A stretch of DNA of 6,560 nucleotides from Syntrophomonadaceae bacterium. GTDB taxonomy: Bacteria > Bacillota_D > Dethiobacteria > DTU022. Below the pieces are notes generated by a model. The model worked only from the letters and a program-made list of their open reading frames with translations, was not told where the DNA came from and did not search any database. The DNA lies in assembly GCA_003562605.1 (NCBI GenBank), contig PWUG01000331.1, positions 1 through 6,560 of the forward strand, given 5' to 3'. The stretch's first letter is position 1; every line of letters begins with the position of its first letter. Shown here in pieces: positions 1 through 6,301 of the stretch. The translations under genes were made by a program, and so were the position numbers.

Positions 1-1341
1 GGGAAGGTTCTATCAGGCCTTTATGACCCGGGCAGAGATGCCCATACCTTAGCTATGGAAGCTTATAGCCGTTTCCTGGCTCAGAATGCACTTTACGTCA
101 ATATGTACCCCAGCATCGGCAGGCTGGAACGCGAGGTGGTGGCCTCTGCAAAAGAGCTGCTGCGGGCAGATGATGACGCTGCCGGTAATATAACCAGCGG
201 CGGGACTGAGAGTATCTTTATGGCTGTTAAGACAGCCCGGGATTGGGCCAGGGAAAACCGCTCTCAGATCAAAAATCCCGAAATAGTCCTGCCGGTAACT
301 GCACACCCGGCTTTCCTCAAGGCGGCCCATTACTTCGGGCTGGGAGTTATACAGACATCCGTCGACAGAACCGGTTTCCGTGCAGATATAGCAGCGTTCA
401 AAGCTGCGCTCGGGCCGAATACAATCATCGCTGCGGGCTCAGCCCCCAATTTTTCACACGGCACCATCGACCCCATTGCCGAAATGTCGACTGCAGCCAG
501 GGCGAAAAATATCCTCTTCCACGTCGACGGCTGTGTCGGCGGCATCTATCTTTCTATTCTGAGGCGAATGGGTGGGACGGTCCGCGATTTTGACTTCTCT
601 CTTCCGGGTGTCAGTACTATTTCAATCGATCTGCATAAATACGGCTATACCCCTAAAAATGCCTCGGTGATTCTTTACCGAAACCGGGACCTGCGAAAAT
701 ATGCCTGGTTCGTATGCACATCGACAACAGAATATGCTGTGATCAACCCGACTGCTCAAAGCAGCCGTACCGGTGGACCGATCGCAGCAGCCTGGGCTGT
801 ATTGCGCTTTCTGGGAGAAGAGGGCTATCAAAACATTGTCCGCCAGTCCCAGGAGGCAACTAAATCAATGCTTGATGCAATTGAACGAATCGAGGGCATC
901 AATGTTTTGGGCGATCCCGATATGTGCATGTTTACCATCGCTTCAGATCAATTAAATATTTTTGAAATAGACGACGAAATGCGCCTGCGGAACTGGCAGA
1001 TGCTACCGCAGTTCGCCTGCGGCGGCAGTCCGGAAAACCTGCATATAAGCCTGACCAGGGCCAACATTCCCCATATCCGGCGATTAATTGACGACCTGCG
1101 GGAGGTAGTTGAAGAGTTGAAAGAAAAAGGTTCCTCGGTAAACCGGGAAGAACTGGCGCGCACAGTGGAGGAATTCTCTTATAAACCCGCAGAAGAGATA
1201 TTGGCGGCAATTATGCCGCTAATCGGCTTAAGCGGGCTGGAACTGCCCGAGAGGATGGCTACCCTGAATACCATATTAAATTACCTGCCCGCCGACCGCC
1301 GGGACGCCCTGCTGACTCTTTTCTTCAACATGACCGGGTAA
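1..1341 (+). CDS. PLP-dependent lyase/decarboxylase, sphingosine-1-phosphate lyase family (5' end outside window)
   Basis: The reading frame is open from base 1, so the gene begins upstream and the ATG at 55 is probably internal. The 446 visible residues carry the fold-type I PLP landmarks of group II decarboxylases and sphingosine-1-phosphate (S1P) lyases. These are a phosphate-binding TSGGTES at window residues 65-71, HVDGCVGG with the PLP-ring aspartate at residue 176, and DLHKYGY with the Schiff-base lysine at residue 213. The segments NALYVNMYPSIGRLE, AHPAFLKAAHYFG and SRTGGPIAAAWA correspond closely to the eukaryotic S1P lyase order of motifs. S1P lyase cleaves phosphorylated long-chain bases into an aldehyde and phosphoethanolamine; bacterial relatives also include amino-acid decarboxylases, so the substrate here is unproven. 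About 70 residues after the core (from about residue 375) form a helical, charged tail that I do not recognise. The protein appears soluble. It lies upstream of its own spacer and a strong promoter, so it is probably not in the molybdate operon. Confidence 0.85.
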   Translation, partial: GKVLSGLYDPGRDAHTLAMEAYSRFLAQNALYVNMYPSIGRLEREVVASAKELLRADDDAAGNITSGGTESIFMAVKTARDWARENRSQIKNPEIVLPVTAHPAFLKAAHYFGLGVIQTSVDRTGFRADIAAFKAALGPNTIIAAGSAPNFSHGTIDPIAEMSTAARAKNILFHVDGCVGGIYLSILRRMGGTVRDFDFSLPGVSTISIDLHKYGYTPKNASVILYRNRDLRKYAWFVCTSTTEYAVINPTAQSSRTGGPIAAAWAVLRFLGEEGYQNIVRQSQEATKSMLDAIERIEGINVLGDPDMCMFTIASDQLNIFEIDDEMRLRNWQMLPQFACGGSPENLHISLTRANIPHIRRLIDDLREVVEELKEKGSSVNREELARTVEEFSYKPAEEILAAIMPLIGLSGLELPERMATLNTILNYLPADRRDALLTLFFNMTG

Positions 1342-1375
1342 ATAATAAGCGGCAGAAAATGTTTCTTTAAGCTGG

Positions 1376-1405
1376 TTGACAGCACAGACCAATAATAACT
1401 ATAAT
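1376..1405 (+). promoter_or_regulatory. Sigma-A type promoter, exact consensus, upstream of the molybdenum operon
   Basis: TTGACA at 1376-1381 and TATAAT at 1400-1405 are both perfect matches to the housekeeping sigma consensus, separated by 18 bases. Transcription would begin near 1412, leaving a leader of about 140 bases before the GTG start at 1551. It lies just after the preceding gene and points into the molybdopterin-binding protein and modABC. A short dyad, GCTG-gttga-CAGC, is centred on the -35 box. The spacing is one base longer than optimal. Confidence 0.75.
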
Positions 1406-1437
1406 AACAGCAGATTAAAGATTGCTTACCGCTCGTA

Positions 1438-1465
1438 ACCCCTTTCCCTTTTTCATGGAAGGGGT
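1438..1465 (+). other. GC-rich hairpin in the operon leader
   Basis: ACCCCTTTCC (1438-1447) can pair with GGAAGGGGT (1457-1465) with one unpaired base, leaving a loop of nine bases. It is not followed by a T-run, so it is a poor intrinsic terminator. It lies about 27 bases after the predicted transcription start and may be a leader structure (stability or regulation). I see no known riboswitch signature that I can support. Confidence 0.5.
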
Positions 1466-1478
1466 ATATTTAGCAAGG

Positions 1479-1502
1479 CGTTATACTTACACAAGCATAA
1501 CG
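1479..1502. promoter_or_regulatory. Palindrome resembling a ModE-type Mo-box
   Basis: CGTTAT at 1479-1484 is mirrored by ATAACG at 1497-1502. The inner arms CTT and AAG also pair around the loop ACAC, with one A/C mismatch between arm segments. As DNA it has the layout of the ModE operator as I recall it, CGTTATATA-N6-TATATAACG: the same 24-base length, CGTTATA on the left, ATAACG on the right, and a trailing AT. Its position before a molybdopterin-binding protein and modABC makes a molybdate-responsive site plausible. Against this, it lies roughly 70-90 bases downstream of the predicted start of transcription, which would need a roadblock or RNA-level mechanism, and no modE gene is in the window. 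As RNA it would form a hairpin of about nine pairs. Confidence 0.45.
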
Positions 1503-1550
1503 ATTTTAAGGAAGAAGTGCCATATTATGGGATGAGGTGGGTGTTAAGAG

Positions 1551-2585
1551 GTGGAAAAACGCCGCCTGGAGACGGAAAAATCGATTGGCCGACTGATATG
1601 TCACGACATAACAAAAATTGAAAAAGGAGTCTTTAAGGGCGCCATCTTTAAAAAAGGCCACCGGATTCGCCCGGAAGATGTGGAAATCCTGCTCGACCTG
1701 GGCAAAAAACATATCTATGCCCTGGAACTTGAAAAAGATGAGCTTCACGAAGATGATGCCGGAAAGAGGCTTGCCCGGGCACTGGCCGGCCCCGGCCTGC
1801 AAATTGGTGAACCATCAGAGGGTCGTCTTAACCTGGCGGCCATCCACCCCGGCTTATTACGAGTAGATGCCGCCCGCCTGCTTGCTGTAAACAGCATAAC
1901 TGACGTGGTAGTAGCAACCCTGCACAATAACTCACCTGTTCAAGCCGGTGAAAAGGTAGCCGGAGCAAAAGTGATCCCCCTGGTTGTTAACGAGTCAATC
2001 GTTGGCGAGGTTGAAAATATCTGTCTTACAGGTGAACCAATAATCCAGGTTTTACCCTACCGGAAATTCAAAATTGGAGGATTGATTACCGGCCGGGAGG
2101 TATACGAGGGAAGGATCAAGGATGGTTTTGCACCGGTTTTAGCAGAAAAGGTTTCACATTTTAACCTGGAGAAACCGCTGATCCGTTTTTGTACCGATGA
2201 TGCTGATCATATCGCTATCTCGATTGATGAATTGCTCAATGAAGGCTGCAGCATGATTATCATCACCGGGGGCATGTCGGTCGATCCCGATGACGTAACT
2301 CCAACCGGCATAAAAAAAACCGGGGCGGAAATTATCAAATACGGGGCACCGGCTTTGCCTGGTGCAATGTTTCTTTTAGCTTACAAGAATAATTTTCCCC
2401 TGATTGGACTGCCTGCCTGCGCAATGTACTTTAAGAATACTGTCCTGGATATTCTCTTACCCCGCCTTCTGTCCGGACAGAAAGTAAGCGCAGCCGACAT
2501 TGCCGCCCTGGGCCATGGCGGATTATGCCGCCAGTGCGATACATGTTCTTTTCCCGACTGCTCCTTTGGCAAAGGTAGCTGTTAA
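1551..2585 (+). CDS. Molybdopterin-binding protein, MoeA/MogA-like, with C-terminal cysteine cluster
   Basis: This 344-residue soluble protein has a GTG start at 1551, chosen because GAGGTGG (1534-1540) sits 10 bases upstream and the N-terminus (SIGRLICHDITKI) aligns with the usual start of this family. The N-terminal half resembles the MoeA-type leader region (HDITKI...GVFKGAIFKKGH). The C-terminal half carries the MoCF-biosynthesis domain, including TGGMSVDPDD at residues 239-248 and the PLIGLPACAMYFK stretch, which in MoeA/MogA proteins bind molybdopterin and support metal insertion. At 344 residues it is shorter than canonical MoeA, so it is probably not the standard molybdenum insertase. 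The last 20 residues hold five cysteines (C326, C329, C332, C337, C344) in a CX2CX2CX4CX6C pattern, suggesting metal or Fe-S binding. It is first in the probable operon with modABC, 76 bases ahead of modA. A role in molybdenum or tungsten cofactor assembly, or in sensing metal status, is inference. Confidence 0.82.
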   Translation: MEKRRLETEKSIGRLICHDITKIEKGVFKGAIFKKGHRIRPEDVEILLDLGKKHIYALELEKDELHEDDAGKRLARALAGPGLQIGEPSEGRLNLAAIHPGLLRVDAARLLAVNSITDVVVATLHNNSPVQAGEKVAGAKVIPLVVNESIVGEVENICLTGEPIIQVLPYRKFKIGGLITGREVYEGRIKDGFAPVLAEKVSHFNLEKPLIRFCTDDADHIAISIDELLNEGCSMIIITGGMSVDPDDVTPTGIKKTGAEIIKYGAPALPGAMFLLAYKNNFPLIGLPACAMYFKNTVLDILLPRLLSGQKVSAADIAALGHGGLCRQCDTCSFPDCSFGKGSC

Positions 2586-2653
2586 TAATAACACTTATAA
2601 TTTAAAGAAAAATTACTGCCGGGCAAAATAGACCTGCTTCAATATTAAATAAT

Positions 2654-2659
2654 AGAAGG
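2654..2659 (+). promoter_or_regulatory. Ribosome binding site that questions the modA start
   Basis: AGAAGG at 2654-2659 lies only two bases before the ATG at 2662 but eight bases before an in-frame TTG at 2668. The spacing favours TTG as the true start, which would shorten ModA by two residues without affecting the signal peptide. The in-frame ATG at 2680 has no ribosome binding site of its own. Confidence 0.5.
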
Positions 2660-2661
2660 TA

Positions 2662-3459
2662 ATGCAATTGTTCAACTATATGTGCCGAAAAATAACAGTG
2701 CTTATTCTGATCATGAGCCTGACAACCTTAGCAGGCGCCTGCAGTAATCCCAAGACTTCGGTCATCCTAAACATTTCTGCTGCGGGTAGTCTTGAAAACG
2801 CTCTAATAGAAATAAACCAAATCTTCATGCAAAAAAACGACAGTGTTGAAATACTGGCCAACTTTGCCGCGTCGGGAGACCTGCAAATGCAGATCGAAAA
2901 CGGCGCTCCTGCAGATGTTTTTATCTCCGCCGCCGCCAATCATATGAATACCCTGGAAGATAAAGAACTAGTTTTGCCGGAAACGCGCCGTAATCTTTTG
3001 GGAAACAAAATTGCTTTAATCGTTCCTCAAGCCGGCAACCTTAACATATCAGGCTTTGAATGCCTCTTAAAAGAAGAAGTCAGCAAGATCGCCATGGGAG
3101 ATCCTGATTTTGTGCCCGCCGGAAGCTATGGGCGCCAGACTTTTGAACTGCTTGGAATTCCTTATGGGGAATTACAACCGAAATTAATCCTGGGCAGTAA
3201 TGTCATGCAGGTGCTCAGATATGTCGAAAGCGGAAATGTTGATGCCGGAATTTTATTTACCTCAGATGCCGTTTCTTCCAACTCGGTAAGAGTAATTGCA
3301 ACCGCACCCGATGAGATAAATGCCAAAATAGTTTACCCGGCAGCAATTATAACATCTAGCAAAAATGTAAAAGCCTCGCAGGAATATATTGATTTCCTTT
3401 TCAGGCCCGAAGCCGGGGTAATCTTTGCAAAATACGGTTTCATTATTTTAGATAATTAG
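2662..3459 (+). CDS. modA: Molybdate ABC transporter substrate-binding lipoprotein ModA
   Basis: ModA captures molybdate (often also tungstate) outside the membrane and hands it to the ModB/ModC importer. The 265-residue product starts with a short basic segment and a hydrophobic stretch (about residues 11-26), then LAGAC with C27 as the likely lipidated cysteine. The -3 position is alanine rather than the more common leucine, so the lipobox is slightly atypical. The mature part opens with the ModA hallmark ISAAGSLENAL, followed by FAASGDLQMQIENG and APADVFISAA, which contribute oxyanion-binding hydroxyl and backbone groups. Late motifs include AMGDPDFVPAGSYGRQ and VLRYVESGNVDAGILFTSDA. The length is normal for the family. 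The order modA-modB-modC follows directly. It is a ModA type, not the distinct TupA tungstate type, but the sequence alone does not settle molybdate versus tungstate preference. The true start may be TTG at 2668. Confidence 0.93.
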   Translation: MQLFNYMCRKITVLILIMSLTTLAGACSNPKTSVILNISAAGSLENALIEINQIFMQKNDSVEILANFAASGDLQMQIENGAPADVFISAAANHMNTLEDKELVLPETRRNLLGNKIALIVPQAGNLNISGFECLLKEEVSKIAMGDPDFVPAGSYGRQTFELLGIPYGELQPKLILGSNVMQVLRYVESGNVDAGILFTSDAVSSNSVRVIATAPDEINAKIVYPAAIITSSKNVKASQEYIDFLFRPEAGVIFAKYGFIILDN

Positions 3460-3487
3460 CATTCATTAAAACCGGGGAGCCTATCCA

Positions 3488-4183
3488 ATGCTGGAATCAT
3501 TCTTTCCGCCGCTTTACGTTTCGATCAGAACCGTTTTCACTGCAACTGTGATTACTTTCTTTCTTGGTATAGCAGCCGCACGCTGGATGGCTAACTACTC
3601 CGGCCGGCTTAAAAGTCTAATCGACAGCCTGTTTCTCTTACCCCTGGTCCTCCCGCCAACGGTGGTAGGATTCGGTTTGCTTATTTTTTTCGGCAAAAAC
3701 AGCCCACTCGGGCAGCTGCTGAATCTCTTCGGTACAACGGTAATCTTCTCCTGGCCGGCCACTGTGATTACTGCAGTTATCGTTTCATTTCCCCTCATGT
3801 ACATTTCGGCCCGCGGGGGCTTTGAACAGGTTGACATTAATATAGAAAATGCAGCCCGTACTATGGGCGCCGGAGAATGGCGGGTCTTCTGGACGGTTAC
3901 CATGCCCCTTTCCTGGCCTTCAATTATGGCGGCAACAGTACTGGCCTTTGCCCGCGCCCTGGGTGAGTTCGGGGCGACCCTCATGCTCGCCGGCAATATT
4001 CCCGGAAAAACAACAACTATCCCCGTAGCAATTTATTTTAAAATACAAGCCGGGCATATGGAAGAAGCGCTGATCCTGACCCTGATTGTTCTGACCTTTG
4101 CTTTTGTATCACTGGTTTTGCTGGCATACTGGAAAGGGAAAGCGAAGAAGAACGGAAGGAACAAAGCATTTGCTGGAAATTAA
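3488..4183 (+). CDS. modB: Molybdate ABC transporter permease ModB
   Basis: ModB is the membrane channel subunit of the molybdate importer. The 231-residue protein has alternating hydrophobic segments, roughly at residues 10-32, 40-65, 80-105, 145-170 and 190-215, consistent with about five transmembrane helices. Between them lies the cytoplasmic coupling loop of ABC importers (the EAA-type motif), here NAARTMGAGEWRVFW from residue 121, with the conserved glycine G127, followed by LPSI-like packing and LGEFGATLMLAG from residue 158. The start at ATG 3488 has GGGGAG at 3474-3479, eight bases upstream. The gene follows modA after a 28-base gap and overlaps modC by 14 bases, suggesting coupled translation of permease and ATPase. 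The length and motif order are ordinary for ModB. Confidence 0.93.
   Translation: MLESFFPPLYVSIRTVFTATVITFFLGIAAARWMANYSGRLKSLIDSLFLLPLVLPPTVVGFGLLIFFGKNSPLGQLLNLFGTTVIFSWPATVITAVIVSFPLMYISARGGFEQVDINIENAARTMGAGEWRVFWTVTMPLSWPSIMAATVLAFARALGEFGATLMLAGNIPGKTTTIPVAIYFKIQAGHMEEALILTLIVLTFAFVSLVLLAYWKGKAKKNGRNKAFAGN
4154..4160 (+). promoter_or_regulatory. Ribosome binding site fixing a TTG start for modC
   Basis: GGAAGGA at 4154-4160, inside the end of modB, sits nine bases before TTG at 4170. The frame is open to an ATG at 4098, but that lies deep in modB, lacks a ribosome binding site and would add a non-homologous basic stretch, so TTG at 4170 is preferred. Confidence 0.75.
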
Positions 4184-5189
4184 GATTAAGAAAACCCTGC
4201 CTGATTTTCATCTCGCCATTGATCTCACTGTCGACCGGGAAATAGTTTCGATCCTGGGGCCTTCAGGATCCGGTAAAACGATGACCCTGCTCTCCATAGC
4301 CGGTTTGATTCGCCCCGATGAGGGCAGCATCAGGCTTAATGAACGCACTCTTTTTAGCTCGGCTGAGGGTGTTTTTTTGCCGCCACAAAAACGTAAAATC
4401 GGCTTTGTTTTTCAAAATTACGCCCTCTTTCCCCATTTAACAGTTGCTGAAAATATTGCTTACGGCATGCACGGCAAGCCGAAAAAAGATATTCAGAAAA
4501 GAGTAGCAGAGCTCCTTGAATTGATCAATATCCCGGGTCTGAAGATGCGTTACCCCGGGGAGCTCTCTTCCGGCCAGCAGCAAAGGGTAGCTCTGGCCCG
4601 GGCAATCGCCCCGGAGCCGGAAGCACTTTTGCTCGATGAGCCTTTTTCTGCTCTCGATACTTTCCGCCGGGAACGCCTTGAATATGAACTATTAGCTCTG
4701 CATCAATATTTCAAGGGCGATATCCTATTTATCACTCATGATCTTGCCCAGGGTTTCAAAATCGGGACGCGAATGGCTATCTATGAAAACGGTCGCATTG
4801 TGCAGTGTGAAAGCAGAGAAAAGGTAATAAATTCGCCGGTCAATCGGACAGCAGCCAAGTTAACCGGGGTAAAAAATCTCTTCGATGGATATATTGCATC
4901 GATCGAGAATGGCGCTGTTCAGGCTTATATCCCGGAGTTTGGCAAACCGCTTAAGATTAATTATCCTGAAACCCTTAATCTTTCACTGAATCAGCCTGTT
5001 ATAATCGGTATCAGACCGGAGCATATTGAAATCATGGATTATACACAAGAAAACACAATTCCATCCAGGGTTAGCCGACTGGTTGACGGGGTCACAGATT
5101 TACACTACTATTACTTTGCAGATAAAGACATCGGGAAAAAATATAATCTTGAGCTGCACATCCCGACCTCTGTCACCACCAAACCTTGA
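4170..5189 (+). CDS. modC: Molybdate ABC transporter ATPase ModC (C-terminal tail out of frame)
   Basis: ModC hydrolyses ATP at the inner membrane face to drive molybdate import through ModB. With the TTG start the product is 339 residues. It has Walker A GPSGSGKT at 30-37 (K36), the Q-loop in FVFQNYALFPHLTV, the ABC signature LSSGQQQR from residue 132, Walker B ALLLDEP with D156 and E157, the D-loop SALD, and the switch histidine H190 in ITHD. All catalytic residues are intact. After about residue 230 comes a TOBE-type regulatory domain (TGVKNLFDGYIASIE..., then GIRPEHIEIMD), which in ModC proteins can bind oxyanion. The frame stops at TGA 5187-5189 after ...TSVTTKP, while the typical closing strand (GKSCFLYFPPDRLIVL) lies in the +1 frame, ending at TAG 5248-5250. 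The ATPase is therefore intact but the last TOBE strand may be missing, restored by ribosomal frameshifting, or split by a sequencing error. The start overlaps modB by 14 bases. Confidence 0.92.
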   Translation: MLEIKIKKTLPDFHLAIDLTVDREIVSILGPSGSGKTMTLLSIAGLIRPDEGSIRLNERTLFSSAEGVFLPPQKRKIGFVFQNYALFPHLTVAENIAYGMHGKPKKDIQKRVAELLELINIPGLKMRYPGELSSGQQQRVALARAIAPEPEALLLDEPFSALDTFRRERLEYELLALHQYFKGDILFITHDLAQGFKIGTRMAIYENGRIVQCESREKVINSPVNRTAAKLTGVKNLFDGYIASIENGAVQAYIPEFGKPLKINYPETLNLSLNQPVIIGIRPEHIEIMDYTQENTIPSRVSRLVDGVTDLHYYYFADKDIGKKYNLELHIPTSVTTKP

Positions 5190-5250
5190 TACGGGTAAAT
5201 CCTGTTTTCTATATTTCCCACCTGACCGTTTGATTGTTTTAACAGAGTAG
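5184..5250 (+). other. Out-of-frame continuation of the ModC C-terminus; CCT TGA +1 shift site candidate
   Basis: In the +1 frame after CCT (5184-5186) and TGA (5187-5189), reading resumes at GAT 5188 and encodes DTGKSCFLYFPPDRLIVLTE, then TAG at 5248-5250. The segment GKSCFLYFPPDRLIVL matches the usual final strand of ModC/TOBE domains. Skipping one base would give an uninterrupted ...TTKPDTGKS... product of 359 residues. The TAG is embedded in the Shine-Dalgarno of the next gene (TAGGAGGT, 5248-5255), which looks like the ancestral operon arrangement. CCU followed by UGA is a codon-stop pair of the type used in +1 frameshifting (compare antizyme UCC UGA and prfB CUU UGA), but an indel mutation or a sequencing error is equally possible. 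Confidence 0.65.
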
Positions 5251-5255
5251 GAGGT
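5248..5255 (+). promoter_or_regulatory. Strong ribosome binding site of the Fe-S protein gene, overlapping the shifted modC stop
   Basis: TAGGAGGT is nearly a full anti-Shine-Dalgarno match, 11 bases before ATG 5267. Its first three bases are the TAG that closes the +1-frame ModC tail, so translation of an extended ModC would end on this site and could couple to the next gene. Confidence 0.7.
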
Positions 5256-5266
5256 TTAAACAGTAA

Positions 5267-6034
5267 ATGGATTACTTATTCAAGGATATAATAAACCAGG
5301 TTATCTCCACTTACCCACACAGCGAAGACACGGGCTGGAAAAGAGCGCTTATCGCTTACGCTTCAGCAAATGACCATTTATTTGAAAAACTTAAAGAGGT
5401 AATCAGCCCGACTCACTATTTACCGCAGGATTTTTTGCCGGAAGCCCGCACTGTAATAACTTACTTTTTACCCTTCCGGGATGAAGTGGTCGAAAGCAAC
5501 AAAAAAGGTCGCCACAGCTCGCGCACCTGGGCAGTAGCCTATATCGAGACTAATAAGCTGATCGGTGCAATAAACCGGCGCCTGCAGGATGAACTGGTAA
5601 AAGAAGGCTGCAAGGCGGTTTATGTGCCTGCAACCCACAATTTTGATGAAGAAACGCTGCTAAGTGACTGGTCACATCGCAGCGTCGCTTATATAGCAGG
5701 GTTGGGAACATTCGGCCTGAACCATATGTTGATCACGGAGAGCGGATGCTGCGGGCGCATTGGAAGCCTGGTTACAGACCTTGAACTTGAACCAACCTCG
5801 CGTTATAACAGGGAACTCTGCCTTTACAGGGCAGACGGTTCCTGCGGACGCTGCCTAAAAAAATGTGTTAATGACGCACTGAAAGAAAACTCCCTCGATA
5901 GAAAAAAGTGTTATGAGATGTGCCTGGAAAATGCCGATCGCCTGAGAGATCTTGAGAGCATCGCCGATGTTTGCGGCAAATGCCTGGTCGGCGTCCCCTG
6001 TTCCGCTGAGATCCCCATAAAAGATAATAATTAA
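5267..6034 (+). CDS. Short epoxyqueuosine reductase-like 4Fe-4S protein
   Basis: This 255-residue soluble protein belongs to the QueG-like superfamily. The stretch SHRSVAYIAGLGTFGLNHMLITESGCCGRIGSLVTDLELEP (about residues 136-176, given here in pieces: AGLGTFGLNHML, GRIGSLVTDLELEP) matches the QueG core AGLG-IGKNT-L and LTDLELEPD. The C-terminal third is cysteine-rich: C185, C193, C196, C200, C215, C219, C236, C239 and C245. This fits two Fe-S clusters of the bacterial ferredoxin kind, although the spacing (CX2CX3C and CX2CX5C) departs from the CX2CX2CX3CP of QueG. QueG itself reduces epoxyqueuosine in tRNA with cobalamin, but is longer, and this short version is common in anaerobes without an assigned function, so I do not name it queG. 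It follows modC within the same probable operon and has a strong ribosome binding site. A redox role linked to molybdenum enzymes is only inference. Confidence 0.78.
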   Translation: MDYLFKDIINQVISTYPHSEDTGWKRALIAYASANDHLFEKLKEVISPTHYLPQDFLPEARTVITYFLPFRDEVVESNKKGRHSSRTWAVAYIETNKLIGAINRRLQDELVKEGCKAVYVPATHNFDEETLLSDWSHRSVAYIAGLGTFGLNHMLITESGCCGRIGSLVTDLELEPTSRYNRELCLYRADGSCGRCLKKCVNDALKENSLDRKKCYEMCLENADRLRDLESIADVCGKCLVGVPCSAEIPIKDNN

Positions 6035-6049
6035 GATTGTCCTGCTGCT

Positions 6050-6211
6050 TTAACTAATTAACTTTAGTAACGTAACCTGAGGCGGACCTGTAACAGAGTC
6101 TTTAATCGATTCTCTGAATGCCAGATAATGCGGCAATCCACGGTGCTCTTCAAGGGCTTCCTCGCTGGTATACTTTTCAAGGATATAGATTTCCCCCCCG
6201 TTATTTTGTTC
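6050..6211 (-). pseudogene. Remnant of an antibiotic-biosynthesis-monooxygenase (YgiN-like) gene
   Basis: Read on the minus strand from 6211 down to the stop at 6052-6050, 53 codons give EIYILEKYTSEEALEEH, then RGLPHYLAFRESIKDSV and TGPPQVTLLK. This is the second half of the small ABM-fold monooxygenases (quinol monooxygenase YgiN type), whose usual form is Y-E-x-Y-x-D-E-E-A-x-x-x-H...S-P-H-F-x-x-F. A stop codon (minus-strand TAA at 6214-6212) lies just before it, no start codon is in place, and none of the upstream frames encodes the expected N-terminal half, so the gene is truncated. A run of seven G (minus strand) at the junction is a possible indel site. A different frame is open over 6064-6264 but encodes nothing recognisable. 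Confidence 0.6.
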
Positions 6212-6301
6212 TTATGATTCTCTGCTTTGCTTATATTTCCTTCCGGGATTTTTATATTGTTCACTAAAAGGCAGCCCAGTTAGAAAATATTTTTCACAAT
6301 A

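Noticed and set aside
932..1210. Minus-strand open frames inside the S1P lyase-like gene (also at 330-545, 622-831 and 948-1163)
   Set aside because: They lie wholly opposite a well-supported gene and their products show no recognisable motifs.
1412..1550. Known Moco (molybdenum cofactor) riboswitch
   Set aside because: The location is right but I cannot identify its conserved core by eye; a covariance search would decide.
1532..1621. Small overlapping frame starting at ATG 1532, possible leader peptide
   Set aside because: The ribosome binding site is poorly spaced and the frame mostly shadows the start of the molybdopterin-binding protein gene.
2596..2601. TATAAT before modA as a second promoter
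   Set aside because: No acceptable -35 box at 16-18 bases upstream; the region is simply AT-rich.
3595..3996. 133-codon minus-strand open frame opposite modB
   Set aside because: modB on the plus strand has full family motifs; the antisense product is a composition shadow.
4098..4169. Upstream extension of modC to the ATG at 4098
   Set aside because: It would lie deep inside modB, has no ribosome binding site and adds a basic stretch foreign to ModC. TTG at 4170 has GGAAGGA at proper distance.
6064..6264. Minus-strand 66-codon open frame
   Set aside because: Its product is lysine-rich and unrecognisable. The overlapping minus-strand frame ending at 6050 encodes the recognisable monooxygenase fragment instead.
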